This document shows, piece by piece, positions 6,517-12,707 of a stretch of 12,707 bases of DNA. A program made the translations under genes and the position numbers. The stretch comes from SHXR01 sp046160305 (lineage in GTDB: Bacteria > Pseudomonadota > Gammaproteobacteria > Burkholderiales > SG8-39): assembly GCA_046160305.1 (NCBI GenBank), contig JBJXGX010000122.1, positions 1 through 12,707 of the forward strand, in the 5' to 3' direction. The notes below the pieces were generated by a model. The model was not told where the DNA came from and did no database searches. It was given only the letters and a program-made list of their open reading frames with translations. Every line of letters starts with the position of its first letter. Position 1 is the stretch's first letter.

Positions 6517-7712
6517 GTCGGCACGCTCCCTAGCGGAGGCACCGCAAGCGAGGACTCACGCATGCATTTGATTGCCGCCCAGATCGGCACGGGCGGGCGA
6601 CCGACGAGCAGACGCAGCTTGTCGGCCAGGGTGAGATGGCCGGCGTAGAAGCGCTGGATGAGGCCCTCGGAAAGGCCATAGAAGCGCTCTAGCACACGGT
6701 AGCGCTCGGCAGGCCTTGCGGCCCGAAACAGCATGCGGTTCAACAAACGAAACATCTCGCCATTGCGCCAGTGCTGGGCGGCCATGCGTCGAGTGAGCGC
6801 ATGGACGCTCCCCGCATCGATCTTTGGTAGCGCGGCGATCGCATCGGCCAATCGCACCGCTTCGGCAAGGGTGTAACCAGTGGTGGGATGAAACAGCCCG
6901 GCCGAGATGCCCGCACGTCCGATCGGCGGATCGGTTGGCCAATCGATCAGCGGATCCCCACCGAGCGCGACGGGCAGTACGCCTTGCTCTTCCCGCTCGA
7001 TGGCGGCGATTCTCCAACCTTCGGCCTGCGCATACGATTCGATCTCGGCGCGATTGCTGCGAACGTCGAGCGCGGGCGTATCGCTGTACCGCGTGTCTTC
7101 GATCAGCAATCGATCCGGAGCAAACGGTAGCGTATAGAGAAATCGAAAACCGTCGACCTGCGGCACGGTGGCATCCATGAGGATCGGCCGCACGAGGCCG
7201 TGCGGCGCGGCGAGGCGCAGTTCGAGGCCGACGAACTTCTGGTAGCCAAGCGTAAGTCGAAGACCGCTCGGATCGCCACGACCGTCGACTACGGCTTGGG
7301 CTGGTATCCGTTCACCGCCTGCAAGCGTCACCGATCCCGCATCGAATGCACTGACCTCCACGCCGTTACGCACTCGATCGGCCAGCCGCGCACCGATGTG
7401 CTGTGCAAACGCGGCGGAGCTGATCGAGCAATAGGTCGTGTCCAGACGCCGCGTGCGACCGGGAAAGCGAACGTCGTAGCCTTGCCATTGGGCCACGATT
7501 AGCGGTGCCAACCACTGGTGCTGCGCGCGCGTAACGTCCGTCGCGTGGAAGGACCAGGTGTGATTCCCACCCAGCGCCCCTTCGCGCTCGAACACGACAA
7601 GCCGGATGTCCGGTCGCAGCACGGCCAATCGATAGGCAATGAGCCCGTTTGCGAGCCCGCCCCCGACCAGTGCAAGATCGATCACGGGTTTGCGTTGGGT
7701 CGCGCTGCTCAT
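6513..7712 (-). CDS. crtY: Lycopene beta-cyclase CrtY
   Basis: Closes beta-ionone rings on both ends of lycopene, giving beta-carotene. It has 399 residues with an N-terminal FAD-binding fold (VGGGLANGLIAYRL at 16-29, Glu42, then GGNHTWSFH). Further on come the cyclase signature LLIEDTRYS at 202-210, the counterpart of the FLEET-type motif with its catalytic acidic residues, and FHPTTGYTLAEA at 274-285. This is the classical proteobacterial CrtY type, not the heterodimeric CrtYc/Yd or the plant-like CrtL type. The ATG at 7712 overlaps the crtZ stop by 4 nt (ATGA). With CrtZ upstream the product is expected to be hydroxylated. Confidence 0.97.
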   Translation of the reverse strand: MSSATQRKPVIDLALVGGGLANGLIAYRLAVLRPDIRLVVFEREGALGGNHTWSFHATDVTRAQHQWLAPLIVAQWQGYDVRFPGRTRRLDTTYCSISSAAFAQHIGARLADRVRNGVEVSAFDAGSVTLAGGERIPAQAVVDGRGDPSGLRLTLGYQKFVGLELRLAAPHGLVRPILMDATVPQVDGFRFLYTLPFAPDRLLIEDTRYSDTPALDVRSNRAEIESYAQAEGWRIAAIEREEQGVLPVALGGDPLIDWPTDPPIGRAGISAGLFHPTTGYTLAEAVRLADAIAALPKIDAGSVHALTRRMAAQHWRNGEMFRLLNRMLFRAARPAERYRVLERFYGLSEGLIQRFYAGHLTLADKLRLLVGRPPVPIWAAIKCMRESSLAVPPLGSVPT

Positions 7713-8200
7713 TGCCGCCCTCGCTTGGCGAGACGGCGCGTACGCAACTCGAGTGCGAGTCGATCAGGCCGCGCGGCATAGAGAAAGCCAAATGACACGG
7801 CACCGTCGCGTTCCCGGCTCGCGTGATGGATGCGGTGCGCCTCAGTCAGTCGCTCGAGGTACCGCCAACGCACCGGCAGGCAGACCGGATAGCGCCGGTG
7901 CACCAAGCCATCGTGAAACACCGAATAGAGAACACCATAGAGGGTCATGCCGACCGCGACCCACCAAAGAACGCCGTACCGATACGCATCGAGCCAGAAG
8001 AGCAGAATCGAGATCCCCGCGAAGACGAGCGCGTAGAGATCGTTCTTCTCCCACCGGCCACTCGACGGCTCGTGATGCGAGCGATGCCAGCCCCAACCAA
8101 TGCCGTGCATGACGTACCGGTGCGTCAGATTCGCGACGAGTTCCATCACCACGACGGCCGCGATCACCACCAGCGTGTTCACCAGGATGGTCATGAGCAT
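7709..8200 (-). CDS. crtZ: Beta-carotene 3-hydroxylase CrtZ
   Basis: Membrane di-iron hydroxylase that adds OH at C3 and C3' of beta-carotene, giving zeaxanthin through beta-cryptoxanthin. The 163-residue protein carries all four histidine clusters of the fatty-acid-hydroxylase superfamily: HRYVMH (27-32), HRSHH (39-43), HDGLVH (96-101) and HRIHH (122-126). Hydrophobic helices sit at about 4-24, 55-72 and 77-95. Length matches Pantoea CrtZ (about 175). The start is ATG at 8200; another in-frame ATG at 8194 is possible. It lies 13 nt after the permease stop, the only non-overlapping junction in the operon. In Pantoea crtZ is usually transcribed opposite to crtEXYIB, whereas here it is inside the operon. 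Confidence 0.96.
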   Translation of the reverse strand: MLMTILVNTLVVIAAVVVMELVANLTHRYVMHGIGWGWHRSHHEPSSGRWEKNDLYALVFAGISILLFWLDAYRYGVLWWVAVGMTLYGVLYSVFHDGLVHRRYPVCLPVRWRYLERLTEAHRIHHASRERDGAVSFGFLYAARPDRLALELRTRRLAKRGRQ

Positions 8201-8213
8201 CGGACGCGCACCG

Positions 8214-9296
8214 TCATACGCGCCCCGCGCGCCGCGCCGCCACGTGCGCGAGCCAGAGCGCGATCCCGCCCATGGCGGCGAGCACGCCCCACGCCGGCAG
8301 GAGCGCTACAGCCGCCTCGCCGCGCCACAGCGCACCATAGTAGGCCTCGATCGCCCAGGCGTTAGGCGTCCACCAACTGAGCGTTTGCAGCCAACTTGGC
8401 ATGAGAAAGCGCGGCACCATGCTGCCACCGATCGCCGACACGATTAGAACGAGGAATGATGCGAGAGTCTGGGCCTGCTGGCGAGTCGTGCAAAGAGCCG
8501 CGAGGGCGAGTCCGATGCCGGCCGCCGCAACGGCTGCGGTCACGGACGTAGCGGCCCAAGCCCCGATACTGGCGGGCAGATCAATCCCGTAGAAGAGCCA
8601 GCCGACCAGAAAAATGATCGACGCCTGCATCAGCCCCTGTCCGACCAGGAATAGAAACTTGCCGTTCAAGAGAACGGCGGCATTTCCCGGCCCAAGAAGC
8701 AGCCGATCCATGATGCCGCTCTCGCGCTCGTCGATGAAAGTCGCAGCGCTTTGCATCGCCGAGACCAGCAAGAACAGAATCGACACGGCGCCGGCGTAGT
8801 AGGTCACCGCTCCGCTCGCGCTGCCGCGTCCGGTCAGCGTCTCGCGTTCCACGAGGGCTGGCATTGAGCCCGCAATCTGCGCGATCACGATCCGCTGGAG
8901 ATGCCCGCCGACGATATCGGCCGCCATCGCGTGCGTCGCGTCGGCGACGACGACGATCGGCGCCGGGCCGTTGCCCGGCGCTGCGAGATCGCCGCGCAGA
9001 ATCACGCCGACATCGACGGCACCGCGACGCACGCGTTCGCGCAGCGACGCAGCGCTATCGAGCAGCTCCAGATCGACGTTTTTCTCGGCGCGGAGCGTTT
9101 CGGCGAGGCGCTTGACAGATTCGGTGCCGGACTCAGTAGCAAGCGCGACGCGCAGGCGCACCTCTGCGCCTGAGGTGCCCGCGAAAATTGCTGCGAAGAT
9201 GGCGAAGATCGCCGGTGGCAGCAGGAATGCGAGGACGAGGGCGCCACGGTCACGCGCGAGGCCAAGGATCATCACCCGCAGAATCGCCGAGATCAC
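8214..9296 (-). CDS. ABC-2-type transporter permease embedded in the carotenoid operon
   Basis: The 360-residue inner-membrane permease of an exporter-type ABC system has the usual layout of this group. Helix 1 is at about 19-39 (FLLPPAIFAIFAAIF), followed by a soluble, probably periplasmic domain at about 41-160. Five more helices lie near 166-186, 211-234, 246-268, 277-298 and 331-351. The conserved cytoplasmic ERESGIMDRLL follows helix 2, and WWTPNAWAIEAY precedes the last helix. The GTG at 9296 overlaps the ATPase stop by 4 nt (GTGA) and is taken over the longer upstream frame, which would run through the ATPase gene. Relatives such as the YhhJ/DrrB-like group move drugs, lipids or polysaccharides. 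Location between crtE and crtZ suggests a carotenoid or envelope-lipid substrate, but the sequence does not show it. Confidence 0.9.
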   Translation of the reverse strand: MISAILRVMILGLARDRGALVLAFLLPPAIFAIFAAIFAGTSGAEVRLRVALATESGTESVKRLAETLRAEKNVDLELLDSAASLRERVRRGAVDVGVILRGDLAAPGNGPAPIVVVADATHAMAADIVGGHLQRIVIAQIAGSMPALVERETLTGRGSASGAVTYYAGAVSILFLLVSAMQSAATFIDERESGIMDRLLLGPGNAAVLLNGKFLFLVGQGLMQASIIFLVGWLFYGIDLPASIGAWAATSVTAAVAAAGIGLALAALCTTRQQAQTLASFLVLIVSAIGGSMVPRFLMPSWLQTLSWWTPNAWAIEAYYGALWRGEAAVALLPAWGVLAAMGGIALWLAHVAARRAGRV

Positions 9297-10294
9297 AGCG
9301 CGGGTGCCTCGCCGGTAAGACGCACAAACAGCGTCGCAAGATCGGGGACGCGGAGGCGCACCTCGCGCAGTTGCAGGCCGCGGCCACGTAGCGCGGCGGC
9401 GAGGACGCCCGCGCCAGCGGGATCCGGTGCGGCGATCATGGACCACACAGTGGGTACTCGATTCGGTTCCAACCCGATCGAAGTGAGCACCTCTCGCTCG
9501 ATCGGATCGGGCTCGGTCCGCAAGGTGACCTGCAACTCATGCTGCCCGCCAAACGCATTCGCGACGAGCGCAGCGGGGCGCCCCGAGCCGACCACGGTGC
9601 CCCGCGCGAGGAATACCGCGTGCGTCGCGAGTGCTTCGGCTTGCTGTAGATCGTGGGTGGTCATCACGAGTGCCATGCCGCCTGCGCGTAACGTGCCAAG
9701 CGAGGCATTGACTGCGCCCTGCGCCTCGACATCCACCCCGACCGTCGGCTCATCGAGAATGAGCAGACGCGGCTGGTGGAGGATCGCAGCCGCAATGTTG
9801 GCAAGACGTTGCAAACCGCCGGAGAGCGCCTCGACGCGATCGTGCGCCCGCTCGATAAGGCGGCACATCGCCAGCGCGGCGGACACGCGACTGGCCACTT
9901 TCGAGCGCTCGACCCCTGCAAGCCGCGCGAACACCTCGAGGTTCTCGCGGACGGTAAGGTGCCGGTACAGTGCGATCTGCTGTGGGACAAAGCCAATCGC
10001 GCACCGGGCTAACGGATCGTCAAGCGGGTCGCAACCGAGAACATGCACCGTCCCGGCGGCCAGGCGTACGCGCCCGATGATCGCTCGCAGCAACGTCGTC
10101 TTGCCCGCACCGTTCGGACCAAGCAACGCAACACACTCACCTGCGTTCGCACAAAGATCGACACCAGCGAGCGCCGTGCGAGTGCCGTAACGAGCGACCG
10201 CGCCACGGACTTCAACGACCGGTGTGACGGCGGTCGCCAGCATGGTCGCCGCGGCGTTCGTAGCGGTTTCACGAACACCGAGTGCCGTGCTCAC
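9293..10294 (-). CDS. ABC transporter ATP-binding protein embedded in the carotenoid operon
   Basis: Nucleotide-binding subunit for the permease encoded directly downstream. Counted from the GTG at 10294 (333 residues) it has Walker A GPNGAGKT at 59-66, Q-loop FVPQQ at about 102-106, the signature LSGGLQR at 157-163, Walker B LLILDEP at 177-183 and the H-loop TTHD with His at 214. All catalytic motifs are intact. The LSGGLQR form (not LSGGQ) fits the DrrA/CcmA-like group that pairs with ABC-2 permeases. An extra C-terminal domain of about 95 residues (from VTLRTEPDPIER on) is typical of DrrA-like proteins. The GTG shares one base with the crtE stop (TAGTG). A TTG at 10318 and an ATG at 10243 are the other starts; no clear Shine-Dalgarno is seen, so coupling to crtE translation is likely. 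Confidence 0.93.
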   Translation of the reverse strand: MSTALGVRETATNAAATMLATAVTPVVEVRGAVARYGTRTALAGVDLCANAGECVALLGPNGAGKTTLLRAIIGRVRLAAGTVHVLGCDPLDDPLARCAIGFVPQQIALYRHLTVRENLEVFARLAGVERSKVASRVSAALAMCRLIERAHDRVEALSGGLQRLANIAAAILHQPRLLILDEPTVGVDVEAQGAVNASLGTLRAGGMALVMTTHDLQQAEALATHAVFLARGTVVGSGRPAALVANAFGGQHELQVTLRTEPDPIEREVLTSIGLEPNRVPTVWSMIAAPDPAGAGVLAAALRGRGLQLREVRLRVPDLATLFVRLTGEAPAL

Positions 10295-11235
10295 TAAGGG
10301 AGCACTTGCGCGAAACAACCCTGTACCAGTGTCGCCAACTGGCCTCCGGAGGCGCCCGCGCGTGTGAGCGCTGCGAGCGCGCCATTCACATGGTCGGCGA
10401 GGCGCTGGCGCACGCCGTCACCTCCGAGGGTTTGCGCGATGGTGAGCTTGGAAATATCCTTGCCGACATCCTTACCGATCTCCGCCGCGCAACCGCTATC
10501 GTCGAGCAGATCGTCGGCGATCTGAAATGCGAGGCCAAGATGTCGACCACATTCGCGCAGCGGCGCCAGGCTGTTGTCGCTCAAGCCGGCTATGCGCCCC
10601 GCACCTTCAAGGCTGGCCGCGAATAGGACGCCCGTCTTTTGATAGTTAAGGGCCTCCAGGGTCTCCGAACAACGCCTATCAGCCGCGAGGTTCAGGTCGT
10701 TCTCCTGACCCGCAACGAGGCCATGTACGCCAACCGCGTCGACCAGCAAGTTCACCAGCTGGAGGCGCTTCAGCCGATCGAGTTGCGGCGCTTGCGCGAT
10801 CACGCCGAACGCGCCGTTGAGCAACGCCACCGAAGCGAGGATCGCGGTGCCCTCGCCGAAGTGCCGGTGAGTTGTTGGCCGACCGCGACGCATCAGTGCG
10901 TTGTCCATCGCGGGCAAGTCGTCCATGATCAGCGAGGCGGTGTGGATCATTTCTATTGCGCAGGCCGGATCGAGCACGGCGTCGAACGAGGTGCCAAGAT
11001 CGCTCGCCGCAACGATCATCAGCATGGGCCGGAGTCGCTTGCCCGGCGCTAGCAAACTGTAACGCATCGCTTCGCACAGGCGGCCCGCCTCGCCTCGCAA
11101 TGAAGGGACGAGCGCATCGAGCCGCGTGTTGATGCGCTCTCGCACCGCGTCAATCGGGGGCGTATGCCCGGACCCGAACCCAAGTCTGGGCGGCAATACG
11201 TTCAGATTGACCAACCAATCATTCGCTGGGTTCAT
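10294..11235 (-). CDS. crtE: Geranylgeranyl diphosphate synthase CrtE
   Basis: Extends FPP with IPP to GGPP, the C20 precursor of phytoene. With the ATG at 11235 it has 313 residues. Features are APGKRLRP near 63-70, the first Asp-rich motif DDLPAMD (105-111) followed by MRRGRPTTH, GLVAGQENDL, YQKTGVLF, and the second Asp-rich motif DDLLD (241-245) in FQIADDLLDD, then GKDVGKDISK. This is the usual bacterial CrtE/IspA-like fold; assignment as CrtE rests on sequence type and operon. The start is not certain: ATG at 11262 adds 9 residues and TTG at 11271 adds 12. No good Shine-Dalgarno is seen at any of them. I prefer 11235 because it leaves a leader of about 40 nt after the predicted transcription start. 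First gene of the operon. Confidence 0.95.
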   Translation of the reverse strand: MNPANDWLVNLNVLPPRLGFGSGHTPPIDAVRERINTRLDALVPSLRGEAGRLCEAMRYSLLAPGKRLRPMLMIVAASDLGTSFDAVLDPACAIEMIHTASLIMDDLPAMDNALMRRGRPTTHRHFGEGTAILASVALLNGAFGVIAQAPQLDRLKRLQLVNLLVDAVGVHGLVAGQENDLNLAADRRCSETLEALNYQKTGVLFAASLEGAGRIAGLSDNSLAPLRECGRHLGLAFQIADDLLDDSGCAAEIGKDVGKDISKLTIAQTLGGDGVRQRLADHVNGALAALTRAGASGGQLATLVQGCFAQVLP

Positions 11236-11282
11236 GCGTAGGTGAGGACGGTAAGCGCCCATGTCGCGCAACAGAGTGCAAC

Positions 11283-11311
11283 TGTATACGGTTAGCGCCC
11301 AGAACAGTCAA
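11283..11311 (-). promoter_or_regulatory. Sigma70-like promoter of the carotenoid operon
   Basis: On the minus strand TTGACT (11311-11306) and TATACA (11288-11283) are separated by exactly 17 nt. The -35 matches at 5 of 6 positions and the -10 at 4 of 6. The predicted start of transcription is near 11276, giving a leader of about 40 nt to the ATG at 11235, or 14 nt to 11262. No operator dyad is apparent in the spacer, which suggests constitutive expression or control elsewhere. It stands in debris downstream of the IS91-type piece, so the insertion may have supplied or brought in the promoter. Confidence 0.6.
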
Positions 11312-11670
11312 TTGAACGGTTGCGCGCTCCCGGGCCGCGCATGAAAAGACATCGCTGCCGCGTGACCTAACCGAAGATAGATCCCCGGTAGCGATCGTCT
11401 GGAGGAGAGTAATTTCAAACCCCGTTTTCCTCGAATGAGCGCCGTACATTGGGACCACCGTGGAGTCAATTGGCGTCTGCGCACCCGGGTTGAGGCGCCC
11501 TATGTAGGGCAATCGGCGCGTATTCAGGCGGTAATGACTCGAGTGGTCGATGCGCTCGGTGCCAATCCGCCGCGAATTGCTTGAGCGGCGCGAACCTGAG
11601 TCGAGCCTGACCCTCGGCCGCGCGATGGAACCGATTCCGATCGACTGCGGGGATGGCGATTTCCGAGCCG
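11312..11670. other. Spacer between the carotenoid promoter and the IS91-type remnant
   Basis: The IS91 frame stays open on the minus strand through this stretch and even past the promoter to 11219. However, after LTPLQAA (about 11671) the translation no longer looks like the transposase. Nothing else recognisable was found; it is probably decayed insertion-sequence or flanking DNA. Confidence 0.5.
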
Positions 11671-12016
11671 CCTGCAGAGGCGTGAGCGCCGTATCGGCGT
11701 CGATGTCGGCCAAGTAGCGCACGCCTTGTTCTTCGATGAGCAAGCCTCGACGCGTCAACAGCCCCATGCGGCGCACGATAATCTTGCCGAGCAAGCCCTG
11801 CAGCGTTTCGATGCTGGGCGCGGTCGCTGCTTGGAAGACCGGCGCGTGCTCGGTGCACTGATACACCCCGTCGCGGACCAGGCAGTGTAGGTGAATGTTC
11901 AGATTGGCCGCTGATCCGAATCGTTGAATGAGCGTGACCGCGCCGGTGCGGGCCTCGGTCCGTTCCAGTCCGGATCGTTTGATCAGAAAGGTCGCGATCA
12001 CCCGGTGTAGAGCTGG
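11671..12016 (-). pseudogene. Internal fragment of an IS91-family (HUH, Y2) transposase
   Basis: The frame reads ALHRVIATFLIKRSGLERTE, then GAVTLIQRFGSAANLNIHLH and CLVRDGVYQ, and later LLTRRGLLIEEQG and LTPLQAA. This matches the central part of IS91-type transposases, including the metal-binding HLH (the HUH motif). The N-terminal zinc-finger region and the C-terminal part with the catalytic tyrosines are missing. Likeness begins abruptly near 12016, right where the IstA-like frame loses its own likeness. The frame has only a GTG at 12001 as possible start, inside conserved sequence, so the piece is not a functional gene. Confidence 0.8.
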
Positions 12017-12120
12017 CGCGTCTGGGGGTGCACGCCCAGCGCACGCGCCGTTTGCGCGATCCTCAGGCCTTGGCGGTCATGGTGATCGCGAATCTTGCAG
12101 AACATCTCGTAGTCGATCAT
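11998..12120 (-). pseudogene. Truncated IS21-family transposase (IstA-like), N-terminus only
   Basis: From the ATG at 12120 the frame reads MIDYEMFCKIRDHHDRQGLR and IAQTARALGVHPQT, then six unrelated residues and a stop at 11998-12000. This is the N-terminal helix-turn-helix of IS21-type IstA. Relatives continue for several hundred residues with a DDE integrase core, which is absent. The ATG overlaps the stop of the upstream accessory ORF (ATGA), so both come from one coupled unit. The cut falls near 12016-12020, at the joint with the IS91-type fragment. Confidence 0.75.
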
Positions 12121-12524
12121 CGCGCCGACTTGAGTTGTGCGCGCAACGCGGCGAAGCGCTCGCGCGCCGGCTCGCGAGAGAGTTCGCGCAAAGGATCGCG
12201 TGAGGGCGCCGACACAACGGGAGCATCCAGCGCGAGCGCCTGGTCGAGCGGGGGATCAAAGGCGATGCGCCCCAGGCGCACCAGATCGGCGCGCGCCTGG
12301 CCAAGCCGCCCCGGCTCGATCGACAGGCGAGGGGCGATCGAGGCCTCCGCGTAGTAGCTCAGCCCCTGCGCATCGCTCACCGTGACCAGAAACAGGTATA
12401 GCGCGCACGCGGTGGCATCACGGCGCTCGATGTGCCGATCACGCACCAGGCGCTGATCGAGCCAACTGAACTGCGCCGAAATCCGCCGTACCCGCTGCAC
12501 CGACAGCACGCGTTTGATCGTCAT
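12117..12524 (-). CDS. Accessory protein of an IS21-like element, function unknown
   Basis: A 135-residue ORF beginning MTIKRVLSVQRVRRISAQFS, then WLDQRLVRDRHIERRDATAC and ALYLFLVTVSDAQGLSYYAE. It has an LGQARADLVRLGRIAF segment and a variable Ala/Arg-rich tail. The ALYLFLVTVSDAxGLSYY core resembles a family of small proteins that I recall beside IS21-type transposase genes. The alternating helices and LVRLGRIAF segment suggest a winged-helix fold, but this is inference. It appears intact, starts in an ATGA overlap with the end of the upstream ORF, and ends in an ATGA overlap with the IstA-like ORF, so the three were one operon. With the transposase broken it is probably non-functional baggage. 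Confidence 0.62.
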   Translation of the reverse strand: MTIKRVLSVQRVRRISAQFSWLDQRLVRDRHIERRDATACALYLFLVTVSDAQGLSYYAEASIAPRLSIEPGRLGQARADLVRLGRIAFDPPLDQALALDAPVVSAPSRDPLRELSREPARERFAALRAQLKSAR

Positions 12525-12706
12525 GACCGGCTCGCCCCTGCAAGATGTCCTGCCCCAGTTGTAGCCGCCGCCGGGGGGGGCCTGGCGATGTCCTCTTGCA
12601 ACGCACTGTCGGTGAGGTGGGCGATTAGTCCAATCAAAACCGTCGGTTGGGCGGCCAAGACTTCTTGTAACGCAGTCGGTGCGAAGAACTCTGAATTGCG
12701 AGATAT
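12521..12706 (-). CDS. C-terminal end of an unidentified ORF of the IS21-like unit (runs off the right edge)
   Basis: The minus-strand frame from the window edge reads FFAPTALQEVLAAQPTVLIG and LIAHLTDSALQEDIAR, then Pro/Ala-rich sequence ending AGASRS and TGA (12523-12521). It looks protein-like (an amphipathic helical end), and its stop overlaps the start of the next ORF as ATGA. I do not recognise the family; position makes it part of the same IS21-like operon. A run of eight G (12573-12580 on the plus strand) falls inside the frame, and a one-base slip there would change the C-terminus. Confidence 0.45.
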   Translation of the reverse strand: MSRNSEFFAPTALQEVLAAQPTVLIGLIAHLTDSALQEDIARPPPAAATTGAGHLAGASRS

Positions 12707-12707
12707 T

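Noticed and set aside
9438..10190. Plus-strand open frame of 250 codons
   Set aside because: It is antisense to the ABC ATPase with all its motifs intact; the composition (Arg/Ser/Pro/Cys) is typical of a shadow frame.
11219..12001. Full 260-codon IS91-frame ORF as an intact gene
   Set aside because: Transposase likeness covers only the first ~110 codons and begins inside conserved sequence; the rest is unrelated and runs over the crtE promoter.
1..12707. CRISPR array, tRNA or rRNA genes
   Set aside because: No regularly spaced repeats and no tRNA- or rRNA-like sequence were recognised on either strand.

Overview
The window looks like GC-rich proteobacterial DNA, probably beta- or gammaproteobacterial. 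The grounds are a Pantoea-type (CrtE/Z/Y/I/B) carotenoid gene set, a TolC-type outer-membrane lipoprotein next to small metal-operon proteins, an Rhs/YD-repeat remnant, and IS21- and IS91-type insertion-sequence debris. The taxon is inferred from protein resemblance only.

Layout. (1) 1-1466, minus strand: the start of a metal-efflux-like operon. It holds a Cys/His-rich secreted small protein, a short exported His-containing protein, and the N-terminal part of a TolC-family outer-membrane lipoprotein that runs off the left edge. Just upstream on the plus strand (about 1535-1672) is a broken piece of an OmpR-type response regulator receiver domain, probably what is left of the divergent regulator. 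(2) 1822-2563, plus strand: a small exported protein, then a MerR-family DNA-binding domain cut off after about 51 residues. The MerR piece is preceded by a promoter with the MerR-type layout (TTGACT, 19-bp spacer containing a 7-1-7 dyad, TAGGCT). (3) 2564-4034: debris, mostly an Rhs/YD-repeat gene fragment with a nonsense codon, a frameshift and no ends.

(4) 4035-11235, minus strand: an intact seven-gene operon, crtE - ABC ATPase - ABC-2 permease - crtZ - crtY - crtI - crtB. Six of the seven genes are packed with start/stop overlaps (1, 4, 4, 4 and 8 nt), and the permease-crtZ gap is 13 nt, so all seven should be co-transcribed and translationally coupled. A good sigma70-like promoter (TTGACT-N17-TATACA) lies directly before crtE. 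The enzymes would convert FPP to GGPP (CrtE), phytoene (CrtB), lycopene (CrtI), beta-carotene (CrtY) and zeaxanthin (CrtZ). A two-gene ABC-2 exporter sits between crtE and crtZ. In the well-known Pantoea clusters crtX (glucosyltransferase) lies between crtE and crtY, and here no crtX, idi or crtW is present. This exporter, embedded by overlapping reading frames, is the most interesting feature: it suggests a transport step tied to carotenoid synthesis, though its substrate is not shown by the sequence.

(5) 11312-12707, minus strand: nested insertion-sequence remains. An IS21-like coupled gene set (an unidentified ORF end, a 135-aa accessory protein and the first ~34 codons of an IstA-like transposase) runs directly into an internal piece of an IS91-type HUH transposase. 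The carotenoid operon is therefore flanked on both sides by mobile-element debris, consistent with an acquired or rearranged island.
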